The notes below the pieces were generated by a model. That model was not told the origin of the DNA. It did no database searches and worked only from the letters and a program-made list of their open reading frames with translations. 64,000 nt of DNA from Gammaproteobacteria bacterium (GTDB lineage: Bacteria; Pseudomonadota; Gammaproteobacteria; Steroidobacterales; Steroidobacteraceae): NCBI GenBank assembly GCA_024642505.1, contig JAHEAZ010000003.1:1-64000 (forward strand), given 5' to 3'. The position numbers were made by a program, and so were the translations under genes. Below are positions 37,846-45,290 of this stretch, piece by piece. The first letter of the stretch is position 1. Each line of letters starts with the position of its first letter.

Positions 37846-38448
37846 ATGCCGACTATCGATACGGTCGTCTTCGACATTGGCCGCGTGCTAGTCCAGCTCG
37901 AATTTTCGCGCTTCCTCGGCTTTCTGGCGAGCCATGGACTCGGTGCTGAACGGATCGACGGCCTGCTTGAACAGGTCGACCTCGTCGCCTACGAGCGTGG
38001 CGACTTCGATGGCGAGGAGCTGCTCCGGCGTATCGCGGCGCTTGGAGACGGGACGATGACCGTCGGCGAGCTGCGTGACCACTGGCTGGGCATGTTTGTG
38101 CCCCAGCAGGAGATGATCGGGCTCGCGCGCCGCCTGGCACAACGGCGACGGGTCTACCTGCTATCCAACATCGGTGACATGCACTGGGATTTTCTGCTGC
38201 ACGAGATCGACGTCGCGAGCATCGGGCATGGCGCGCTGCCGTCGTTCCAGGCCCGTGCCTGCAAGCCGGACCCGGCGATCTATCGCAAGGCCGAGGAGTT
38301 GTTCGGGCTGGTGCCGTCCCGCACGGTCTTCATCGACGACCTGTTGCCCAACATCGACACCGCGCGACAGCGCGGCTGGCAGGCCATACATCATTACGAC
38401 TACGACTCGACCGCCGGGCGCCTTCGTGCACTGGGCATCGTGCCATGA
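37846..38448 (+). CDS. HAD-family hydrolase (YihX-like)
   Basis: A 200-residue cytoplasmic phosphatase of the HAD-IA type. Motif I is VVFDIGRVLV (nucleophile Asp10), motif II VYLLSNIGD, motif III ACKPDPAIYRKAEELF and motif IV VFIDDLLPNIDTARQRGWQ. The FDxGxV form and size resemble E. coli YihX, a sugar-1-phosphate phosphatase, but substrate cannot be predicted. It stands 103 bases after nadB; nothing recognisable lies in that gap. Confidence 0.85.
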   Translation: MPTIDTVVFDIGRVLVQLEFSRFLGFLASHGLGAERIDGLLEQVDLVAYERGDFDGEELLRRIAALGDGTMTVGELRDHWLGMFVPQQEMIGLARRLAQRRRVYLLSNIGDMHWDFLLHEIDVASIGHGALPSFQARACKPDPAIYRKAEELFGLVPSRTVFIDDLLPNIDTARQRGWQAIHHYDYDSTAGRLRALGIVP

Positions 38449-38476
38449 TGTTGGTGATTTTCATCAGCCGTGAATC

Positions 38477-39316
38477 ATGGGCATGACGACTGCCATTCAT
38501 CGACGCGTGGACGCCCTGCGGACTGGAGTGGAACCGACCTTCGTCGCGCGGCTTGCATCCGGCTGGGCGGTGATGGGGGATCCACAGATTCTGCCTGGCT
38601 ATTGCCTGCTGTTGCCTGATCCGGTTGTAGGCAATCTGAACGTTCTCGATCGCGCAACCCGGTCCCAGTTCCTGTCCGACGTGGCGGCCCTGGGTGATGC
38701 CGTGCTCGCAGCAACCGGAGCGCTGCGCATCAACTACGCGATCTTCGGCAACGTCGAGCCGGCGCTGCACGCGCATGTCATTCCGCGCTATGAGTTCGAG
38801 CCTGCGGGACAGCGCGAACTGCAGCCCTGGGCACTGGACTGGTCAGCCGCCCCCAGTTTCGATATCGCGGACCACGGCGCGCTGCGCGAGAAGATTCACG
38901 CGACGCTGGGCCGCGCGAGCCAGATCGGCGCACGCGGTCGCGTGCATCATCTGGACCTTACGGTCGGCGACCTGGTCGTCGCCGCGGCATTCTACGATGC
39001 GGTCCTGCCGCTGATGGGCTTCAAGCGGCAGCCTGACGTACCGGAAGGGCCTATCTGGTCCGGTGATTCGATGGAAATCGGCTTGCAGGCTGCGCGACAC
39101 TCGCGGCCGCACGATCGCTATGCGCCTGGCCTTCATCACCTTGCTTTTGAGGCGCCGGGACGCCAGGACGTGGATCGCGTGTATGAACAGCTGGTCGCAC
39201 TCGGTGTCCGGGTGCTCGATGCACCGGCTGAGTACCCGTCCTACGGGGCCGGTTACTATGCAGTATTCTTGGCCGATCCCGACGGCATCAAGCTTGAGTA
39301 CGCCTTCACGCCCTGA
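38477..39316 (+). CDS. HIT-domain / VOC-domain fusion protein
   Basis: A 279-residue protein with two domains. The N-terminal part (about 5-125) is a HIT nucleotide-hydrolase fold with GDPQILPGYCLLLP, NYAIFGNVEPALHAHVIPR and two of the three usual histidines (His98, the likely catalytic one, and His100; the first is Ala96). The C-terminal part (about 155-279) is a glyoxalase/VOC domain: VHHLDLTVGDLVVAAAFYD, APGLHHLAFEA and FLADPDGIKLEYAF with metal-type ligands. Separate domains are common but this fusion is unusual to me. Start is ATG 38477 or 38483. Function unknown. Confidence 0.78.
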   Translation: MGMTTAIHRRVDALRTGVEPTFVARLASGWAVMGDPQILPGYCLLLPDPVVGNLNVLDRATRSQFLSDVAALGDAVLAATGALRINYAIFGNVEPALHAHVIPRYEFEPAGQRELQPWALDWSAAPSFDIADHGALREKIHATLGRASQIGARGRVHHLDLTVGDLVVAAAFYDAVLPLMGFKRQPDVPEGPIWSGDSMEIGLQAARHSRPHDRYAPGLHHLAFEAPGRQDVDRVYEQLVALGVRVLDAPAEYPSYGAGYYAVFLADPDGIKLEYAFTP

Positions 39317-39387
39317 GGCGCAAGGTCTGTCCCGGCATAGATGTCCAGAGTCTGGGACCTGGCGGTCAGCTTGCCGGGAGTTTTCAC

Positions 39388-39789
39388 ATGGCGGTGTCGC
39401 GGGACTTTCTGGACTTCGTGCTCGAGCAGCTCCGGAACTCCGGAAGGGTCGTATCCCGACGCATGTTCGGCGGAGCGGGGCTGTATCTCGACGGGCTGTT
39501 CTTCGCCCTGGTGAGCGATGACCAGCTTTATTTCAAGGTTGGCGACGCAAACCGCCCGCGCTACGAGGAAGCCGGAAGCCGGCCATTCGTACCATTTCCG
39601 GACAAGCCAGAGCGGGTGATGGGCTATTGGCAGGTGCCGGCTGACGTGCTGGAGGACCCGGAAGTGTTGCGCAACTGGGTGCGTGAGGCCTGCGCGGTCG
39701 CGCTCGCCGCGCGCGGCCGCGGCCGGGCGAAGCCAGGCGTGCATCGGGCGCGACGAAAAGGTACCGCGGGGCGGGCGCACCAGGCGTGA
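39388..39789 (+). CDS. TfoX/Sxy N-terminal domain protein
   Basis: A 133-residue protein of the TfoX_N family: DFLDFVLEQLRNSGRVVSRR, MFGGAGLYLDGLFFALVSDD, LYFKVGDANRPRYEEAGSRP, GYWQVPADVLEDPEVL. Only the N-terminal domain of the competence regulator TfoX/Sxy is present, and such single-domain proteins have no established role in competence. The basic tail (GRGRAKPGVHRARRKGTAGR) may bind nucleic acid. ATG 39388 is preceded by GGGAG by 7 bases. Confidence 0.83.
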   Translation: MAVSRDFLDFVLEQLRNSGRVVSRRMFGGAGLYLDGLFFALVSDDQLYFKVGDANRPRYEEAGSRPFVPFPDKPERVMGYWQVPADVLEDPEVLRNWVREACAVALAARGRGRAKPGVHRARRKGTAGRAHQA

Positions 39790-39802
39790 TGCCGTGAAAG
39801 CC

Positions 39803-40870
39803 ATGCCTCCTGCATTCTGGTTCGGCGGCAGCGCAATCCTGCTGCTGATCGCCTACCTTTGCTGCTGGCCGGTTCCGGTTGATCCGGTTGCCTGGACGCC
39901 GGACGGCGATCGCGGGTTGACAGGGGCTTTCGCCGACAGCGGCAATTTCGAGCAGGCCGGCTTCGAAGCCTGGGAGCTCGGACCCGGCCCGGAGGACGTC
40001 GCGCTGGGGCCGGATGGCATGCTGTACTCCGGCCTTCAGGATGGCCGCATCCTGCGGATCACGGCGGGGGAGTCCCTGCCCGAACTCTTTGCGGATACTC
40101 AAGGTCGCCCGCTAGGCATGCAGTTCGATGCCGACGGCGACCTGGTTGTGGCGGACGCCTTCAGGGGCCTGCTGTCGGTCGATCCCGCCGGTGTCGTCAC
40201 GGTCCTTACCGACAGCGTCAATGGCCAGAAACTGATGTTTCCCGACGACCTCGATATCGCGGCGGACGGAACCATCTGGTTCAGCAACGCCAGCCAGCGC
40301 TCTGACCAGCGCCGCTGGATCCTCGATTTCTGGGAAGGCCGCGCCTCCGGGCAGCTGCTGAGTTTCGATCCAGTGACCCGCGAAACGCATGTCAGGCTCG
40401 ACGGCCTGCGCTTTGCCAACGGTGTAGCCGTCGGGCCTGACGACAGCTTCGTGCTCGTCAACGAGACCATGGCGGCGCGGATCACGCGCCTGTGGCTCAA
40501 GGGTCCCGCAGCCGGAACGCGCGACGTGTTTGCCGACCGGCTTCCTGGTCATCCAGACAACCTGTCCTTCAACGGCCGCGACCTTTTCTGGGTAGCACTA
40601 CCCTCGACCCGCTCCGCCACATTCGACTGGCTGGCGCCGCACCCGGCCCTGAGGAAATTGTTGCTGCGGCTGCCGGAATCCTGGGTCCAGGTCATTCCGC
40701 CACCACTTGGATGGATCGCGGGTTTCGGTCTCGATGGGGAACCCCGATACAGCATCCGGGACCAGTCTGGGCGGTACACTGACGTGACCAGCGTCAATGA
40801 GCATGCTGGCGTGCTCTATCTGGGCAGCATCAAGATGTCGTCGATCGCGCGGCTCGATGCACCTCGTTAG
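39803..40870 (+). CDS. SMP-30/gluconolactonase-like beta-propeller protein
   Basis: A 355-residue protein with one N-terminal membrane helix (FWFGGSAILLLIAYLCCW) and a six-bladed beta-propeller of the strictosidine-synthase-like type: GPEDVALGPDGMLYSGLQDG, GRPLGMQFDADGDLVVADAF, FPDDLDIAADGTIWFSNASQ, RFANGVAVGPDDSFVLVNET, GHPDNLSFNGRDLFWVALP. Such proteins are often lactonases or arylesterases facing the periplasm. GTG 39794 is an alternative start. Substrate unknown. Confidence 0.85.
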   Translation: MPPAFWFGGSAILLLIAYLCCWPVPVDPVAWTPDGDRGLTGAFADSGNFEQAGFEAWELGPGPEDVALGPDGMLYSGLQDGRILRITAGESLPELFADTQGRPLGMQFDADGDLVVADAFRGLLSVDPAGVVTVLTDSVNGQKLMFPDDLDIAADGTIWFSNASQRSDQRRWILDFWEGRASGQLLSFDPVTRETHVRLDGLRFANGVAVGPDDSFVLVNETMAARITRLWLKGPAAGTRDVFADRLPGHPDNLSFNGRDLFWVALPSTRSATFDWLAPHPALRKLLLRLPESWVQVIPPPLGWIAGFGLDGEPRYSIRDQSGRYTDVTSVNEHAGVLYLGSIKMSSIARLDAPR

Positions 40871-40910
40871 GAAGCGCGGCTCATTCCGGCAGCAACGCGA
40901 GGCTCGGAAC

Positions 40911-41351
40911 ATGGACGCATACCAAGGTCGTTGCCTGTGTGGCCGGTTACGTTACGAGGCCGGCCCGCCGACGCTGTTCTTTGCGCACTGTCATTGCCAT
41001 TGGTGTCGCGAGGCGCACGGTGCGGCGTTCGTAAGCTGGGTGGGTATCGCGTCGGAACGCTTCCGGGTGGTTGCGGGTGAGGATTTCCTGAAGTGGTACC
41101 AGTCCACGGAGCAGAGCCGACGCGGCTTCTGCTCAGCGTGCGGCACGACGTTGTTCTTCTCCTCGACCCTCTGTTTCGGGGAGATGCACGTTACCCGTAG
41201 CTCCTTGCGTTCCAGCATCGACCGCGAGCCGCAACTGCACTGCTTCTACGACCAGCACGTGAGCTGGGCCGTGGTGGGCGATTCGCTGCCGCGCTACGAC
41301 ACCAACGCAGAGGGGCTGGCGAAGTACCGGACGGTGAAGGCCCGTGACTGA
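40911..41351 (+). CDS. GFA-family (CENP-V-like) zinc protein
   Basis: A 146-residue protein of the glutathione-dependent formaldehyde-activating (GFA) family. Zinc ligands are all visible: GRCLCGRLRY, AHCHCHWCREAHGA, and FCSACGTTLFF. The family name comes from one enzyme; most members are uncharacterised. The ATG at 40911 lies 40 bases after the propeller gene, and the next gene, a GNAT enzyme, starts 15 bases after its stop, so these may form a transcript. Confidence 0.85.
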   Translation: MDAYQGRCLCGRLRYEAGPPTLFFAHCHCHWCREAHGAAFVSWVGIASERFRVVAGEDFLKWYQSTEQSRRGFCSACGTTLFFSSTLCFGEMHVTRSSLRSSIDREPQLHCFYDQHVSWAVVGDSLPRYDTNAEGLAKYRTVKARD

Positions 41352-41366
41352 ACGGGATCTGGTCAA

Positions 41367-41918
41367 GTGAGCAATGGTCTGCCGACCCTGGCCGGCAACG
41401 GCGTCATCCTGCGGCAGCTGGGCGCAGACGACATCCAGCGCCTGTTTGAGATCTTTTCCGACCCGGAGGTGATGCGTTACTGGAGCCGCGGACCTTTCGT
41501 CGACCTGAGCGAAGCGCGCGCGCTGCTAGGTGAGATTGACAAGGGCTGGCGCGAGGACGGGTTCTACCAGTGGGGCGTGACGATTGCTGCAACGGGCGAG
41601 CTGATGGGGACGACGACCCTGTTCAGGATCGATCGAGACCATCGGCGCGCGGAGATCGGCTTCGCACTCGGCTCGCGGTGGTGGGGGCAGGGGTGGGGAA
41701 CGGCAACGGTCGCGCGAATAGTCACCTACGCCTTCCAGGCCCTCGGTCTGCATCGCCTGGAGGCCGATGTCGATCCCCGCAATGCGGCCTCGCTACGCGT
41801 TCTCGAGCAACTCGGATTCAGGCGCGAAGGATTGCTGCGTGCACGCTACCACGTCGCCGGCGAAATCCAGGACTCGGTACTGCTCGGGCTGCTGTCGGCC
41901 GAATGGGCGCCACCTTGA
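41367..41918 (+). CDS. GNAT N-acetyltransferase (RimJ/RimL type)
   Basis: A 183-residue acetyl-CoA-dependent acetyltransferase. Features are the N-terminal LAGNGVILRQLGADDIQRLF, the acetyl-CoA pocket GSRWWGQGWGTATVARIVTY, and the RimJ-like GLHRLEADVDPRNAASLRVLEQLGFRREG split over about 127-158. The target (protein N-terminus, amino acid or antibiotic) cannot be predicted. The GTG start at 41367 has no strong ribosome binding site. Confidence 0.87.
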   Translation: MSNGLPTLAGNGVILRQLGADDIQRLFEIFSDPEVMRYWSRGPFVDLSEARALLGEIDKGWREDGFYQWGVTIAATGELMGTTTLFRIDRDHRRAEIGFALGSRWWGQGWGTATVARIVTYAFQALGLHRLEADVDPRNAASLRVLEQLGFRREGLLRARYHVAGEIQDSVLLGLLSAEWAPP

Positions 41919-42022
41919 GCGCCGCGCCGGTGCCGATCCGGACCCAGGGCGCTGCGGCAAACTACCAGCGGGACAGGAGCGCGCCCGGCAATTGTGCTAT
42001 GAATACCCGACCTGATAGCTAA

Positions 42023-42880
42023 ATGGCTTGGATCTCCGCGCAGCCCTCGACGATGCTCCGTCGCAACCCAGACAACAAGTTCCCTTCCCTGCGACGATAC
42101 TGGCAGGCGAGACGCTTCAGCCGGTCCTGTCGCAGGGATTTCGCGGACGTCGAGCGCTACTGCCAGTTCGTGGGCTTCCCCTACAGTGGCCATTCGCTGA
42201 TCGGGTCGCTGCTCAATTCCCACCCGGAGCTCGTCATCGCGCATGAAGCCGATGCGCTCGGGCTGCTCGGATCATGCCCCTCGAGGGACGCATTGTTCGA
42301 GAAACTGATGCAAGCCGAGTGGCGGTTTGCCGATGGCGCCTTCCGCTGGTGGGGCTACGACTATTCGGTGCCTGGCCAGTGGCAGGGTCGCTACCGCCGG
42401 CTACGGGTCATCGGCGACAAAAAGGGTGGCCGCAGTGCGCGCCGGCTGCAAGCGGATCCTGCGCTGCTCGACCGGCTGCGCACGCTTGTCGACATGCCCC
42501 TGCGCCTGGTGGTCAACACCCGGAATCCCTACGACAATATCGCGCGCATCGCCTCGCGCAAGCGCCTCCACATCGAAGCCGCGATTGGACTTTACTTCGT
42601 CTTCGCCGAGGGCGTGGCCAACGCACTCGAGCGAGCCGGACCGGGAGAGTCGATAATGTTCCGCCACGAGGAATTCATCGCGGAGCCGGCCGCCTGGCTT
42701 ACGCGCCTGGCTGGATTCCTCGAAGTGGACGCGCCCGCGGATTGGGTCACTGCCGCTGCCGCACGTGTCTTCGAGTCGCCCCGCCGGGCCCGCGACGAGG
42801 TGGAGTGGACTGCGCGTCATCACGCGATGGTGGCCGCGGGCCTCAAACGGTTCCACTTTCTGGCGGGTTACGAATTCTGA
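42023..42880 (+). CDS. Sulfotransferase family protein
   Basis: A 285-residue protein that should transfer sulfate from PAPS. The 5'-phosphosulfate loop is FVGFPYSGHSLIGSLL (about 49-64) and a 3'-phosphate-binding stretch is LVVNTRNPYDNIARIASRKR. The mid-region GDKKGGRSARRLQ and C-terminal FRHEEFIAEPAAWLTRLAGFL also fit. There is no signal peptide. It is followed 29 bases later by a glycosyltransferase, so a sulfated glycan or glycolipid is one possible product; this is inference. Confidence 0.8.
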   Translation: MAWISAQPSTMLRRNPDNKFPSLRRYWQARRFSRSCRRDFADVERYCQFVGFPYSGHSLIGSLLNSHPELVIAHEADALGLLGSCPSRDALFEKLMQAEWRFADGAFRWWGYDYSVPGQWQGRYRRLRVIGDKKGGRSARRLQADPALLDRLRTLVDMPLRLVVNTRNPYDNIARIASRKRLHIEAAIGLYFVFAEGVANALERAGPGESIMFRHEEFIAEPAAWLTRLAGFLEVDAPADWVTAAAARVFESPRRARDEVEWTARHHAMVAAGLKRFHFLAGYEF

Positions 42881-42909
42881 AGGCGCGGCCGGCCGCGTAA
42901 GGGGCATCC

Positions 42910-43650
42910 ATGCAGAGCGTCAACGTCCTGTGCATCAAGTGGGGCACCAAGTACGGTCCCGAGTACGTCAACAAGCTGCGTTCCATGGTGGCCCGCAACC
43001 TGAGCAGGCCACACCGATTCGTGTGCCTGACCGATGACAGGGCCGGCATCGAGCCCGACATCGAGGTCCATGATCTGCCCGGGATCGGTATTCCCGAATT
43101 CGACGAGCGCAAGGCCTGGACCAAGGGTCACGGCTGGCTGAAGGTGACGAGTTTCGCGAATCCCCTCTACGATCTGACGGGCCCGACGCTGTTCGTCGAC
43201 CTCGACGTGGTCATCGTGGATAACATCGACTGCTTCTTCGAGCAGGAGGGAGAGTTCCTGGTCATCAAGGAGTGGGACAAGCGGGACGAGACCGGTAACA
43301 CCTCGGTCTACCGCTACGCCGCTGGCGGGCACCGCGACCTGCTGGACTACCTGCGCGATCACCGGGAACAGGCCCTCAAGTCGGTACGCAACGAGCAGGA
43401 ATTCGTCACTGGCTTCCTGGCACGCCAGGGCAGGCTCAGGTACTGGCCCGAAGGCTGGTGCGTCAGCTTCAAGCGACATTGCGTGCGCAAGGGAATCCTC
43501 GGCTGGTTCCTGCCACCGGTGGTACCGCCCGGCGCAAGGATCGTTGCCTTCCACGGCAAGCCGAACCCACCCGACGCCATCGCGGGAATCAGCGGCAAGT
43601 GGTACCGACGGGTCCTGCCAACGCAGTGGGTTGCCGACAACTGGCGGTGA
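42910..43650 (+). CDS. Putative glycosyltransferase
   Basis: A 246-residue protein with a GT-A-like layout: N-terminal NVLCIKWGTKYGPEYVNKL, HRFVCLTDDRAGI, and a DxD metal/nucleotide-sugar motif at 97-99 in LFVDLDVVIVDNID. A later QEFVTGFLARQG and VAFHGKPNPPDAI resemble acceptor-side and GT8-like C-terminal elements. Cytoplasmic by sequence. Pairs with the preceding sulfotransferase gene. Donor and acceptor unknown; homology calls should stay at fold level. Confidence 0.72.
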   Translation: MQSVNVLCIKWGTKYGPEYVNKLRSMVARNLSRPHRFVCLTDDRAGIEPDIEVHDLPGIGIPEFDERKAWTKGHGWLKVTSFANPLYDLTGPTLFVDLDVVIVDNIDCFFEQEGEFLVIKEWDKRDETGNTSVYRYAAGGHRDLLDYLRDHREQALKSVRNEQEFVTGFLARQGRLRYWPEGWCVSFKRHCVRKGILGWFLPPVVPPGARIVAFHGKPNPPDAIAGISGKWYRRVLPTQWVADNWR

Positions 43651-43651
43651 T

Positions 43652-44641
43652 TCAGCCGGCGGCTGGCGCCAGCGCCTCGCAGAAAACCTCCGCATCGACG
43701 TTGCCGCCCGATACGATGACGGCGACCGTTCGGCCGCGCGTCTCCAGCTTGCCGGACAGCAGGGCGGCCAGCGCGACCGCACCGCCCGGTTCGACTACCA
43801 GCTTGAGGTGCTGGAACGCCCAGGCCATGGCGTGGCGCACCTCGCGATCGCTCACTGCCAGTCCGCCGGCCAGCAGCTGCCGCATCAGCGCGAAAGTCAG
43901 CACCCCGGGGGTCGGCGCCTGCAACGCGTCGCAAATCGAGCGCTTCCCTGGAGGATTGCGCACACGCTCGCCGGCCTCAAGCGAGCGCCGCGTGTCGTCG
44001 AACGCCGCGGGTTCGGCCGAGAACACGCGCGCAGCGGGGGAGAGATCTTTCACCGCCAGCGCGCAGCCGCTGACCAGGCCGCCGCCGCTGCAGCAGACCA
44101 CTACGTCATCCGGAAGGCCCCCCGCCGCAGCCGCCTGGGCCATCAGTTCCAGTCCGACGGTGCCCTGGCCCGCGATGATGTGAGGATCGTCATAAGATGG
44201 CACGAGCGTCGCGCCCCGTTCGTCAGCCATCCTCGAGGCGATGTCCTCGCGACTCTCACGCTCGCGATCGTAGAGGATTAGCTCGGCGCCCAGCGCGCGG
44301 GTGTTGCTGATCTTGGCTCGTGGCGCGTCCGTCGGCATGACGATGGCCGCGGCAATGCCAAGACGTCTCGCAGCCCAGGCGACGCCCTGGGCATGGTTCC
44401 CCGACGAGAAGGCCACCACGCCCGCAGCCCGTTCGGCAGGTGAGAGTTGCACGAGACGGTTGTAGGCGCCGCGGACCTTGAAGGAACCGGTGTACTGCAG
44501 CGGTTCGAGCTTGAGCAGTATCCGACCCCCGGTCAATTCGTCGAGCAGCGTACCCGCCAGGAGCGGGGTCTCGCGGGCGACGCCGGCAAGCCGTACGGCT
44601 GCTGAACGTACGTCCCCGGCGGTGGGGAGGACGCGATTCAA
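43652..44641 (-). CDS. Threonine/serine dehydratase-like PLP enzyme
   Basis: A 329-residue fold-type II PLP enzyme. The lysine is Lys55 in YTGSFKVRGAYNR, SSGNHAQGVAWAARRLGI binds the substrate carboxylate and CCSGGGLVSGCAL binds PLP phosphate. It lacks the C-terminal regulatory domain of IlvA, so it is closer to catabolic threonine dehydratase or serine racemase. The TTG at 44641 has AGGAG 7 bases upstream. It converges on the glycosyltransferase gene and is divergent from the GDT1-like gene across 46 bases. Confidence 0.86.
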   Translation of the reverse strand: MNRVLPTAGDVRSAAVRLAGVARETPLLAGTLLDELTGGRILLKLEPLQYTGSFKVRGAYNRLVQLSPAERAAGVVAFSSGNHAQGVAWAARRLGIAAAIVMPTDAPRAKISNTRALGAELILYDRERESREDIASRMADERGATLVPSYDDPHIIAGQGTVGLELMAQAAAAGGLPDDVVVCCSGGGLVSGCALAVKDLSPAARVFSAEPAAFDDTRRSLEAGERVRNPPGKRSICDALQAPTPGVLTFALMRQLLAGGLAVSDREVRHAMAWAFQHLKLVVEPGGAVALAALLSGKLETRGRTVAVIVSGGNVDAEVFCEALAPAAG

Positions 44642-44687
44642 GCCCTCGCTCCTGCGCCTACAATACGCTGCCTGTCGGGGAGGTCCA

Positions 44688-45242
44688 TTGGAAGCCTTGT
44701 TGACATCTACCGCGATCGTCGCCGTTGCCGAGATGGGTGACAAGACCCAGTTGCTTTCATTCGTGCTAGCCGCAAAGTTCAAGCGTCCCTGGCCAATCGT
44801 GCTTGGAATCCTCCTGGCTACGCTGGCCAATCACTTTCTCGCAGGATCGGTCGGCGCATGGCTCGCCACCCTGGTCTCGCCGCAGGCGCTGAAATGGATC
44901 GTAGCCCTGTCATTCATCGCCTTCGGCCTGTGGGCGCTCGTGCCCGACAAGCTGGAAGACAGCCCGACCATGCCGGCCGCGGGCGTGTTCGTCACCACAC
45001 TGGTCGCGTTCTTCCTGGTGGAAATGGGTGACAAGACCCAATTGGCAACGATCGCACTGGCTGCGCGCTACGATTCGCTGGTAGCCGTCGTGCTCGGCAC
45101 CACCCTTGGCATGATGATTGCCAATGGGCCGGCTGTCTGGATGGGCGAGAAACTGGCCCACCGGGTGAATATGAGGGCCATGCGCTGGATCGCCGCGGGG
45201 CTATTTGTCTTGCTCGGGGTTCTGGCGCTCGTTGCCTGGTGA
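44688..45242 (+). CDS. TMEM165/GDT1 family membrane protein
   Basis: A 184-residue membrane protein of the UPF0016/GDT1 family, whose members export Mn2+ or Ca2+. Both copies of the signature are present: AEMGDKTQLLSFVLAAKF and VEMGDKTQLATIALAARY, each starting a three-helix repeat. Start is TTG 44688 with GGGGAGG 4 bases upstream; TTG 44697 and 44700 are alternatives. The only intergenic DNA upstream is 46 bases, containing TACAAT. Confidence 0.87.
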   Translation: MEALLTSTAIVAVAEMGDKTQLLSFVLAAKFKRPWPIVLGILLATLANHFLAGSVGAWLATLVSPQALKWIVALSFIAFGLWALVPDKLEDSPTMPAAGVFVTTLVAFFLVEMGDKTQLATIALAARYDSLVAVVLGTTLGMMIANGPAVWMGEKLAHRVNMRAMRWIAAGLFVLLGVLALVAW

Positions 45243-45251
45243 GGGGACAGT
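45242..45251 (+). repeat. Partial copy of the AGGGGACAGT repeat
   Basis: AGGGGACAGT at the end of the GDT1-like gene matches ten bases of the palindrome at 4104-4113, but the right half has decayed. Weak evidence of a dispersed element. Confidence 0.2.
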
Positions 45252-45290
45252 AGAAGGGCCTGGACCAACGCCAGCACTGCGGGCCAGCGT

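Noticed and set aside
42023-43650. Possible horizontally acquired island (sulfotransferase and glycosyltransferase)
   Set aside because: Base composition and codon use look like the neighbours, and no integrase, tRNA or direct repeats flank it.
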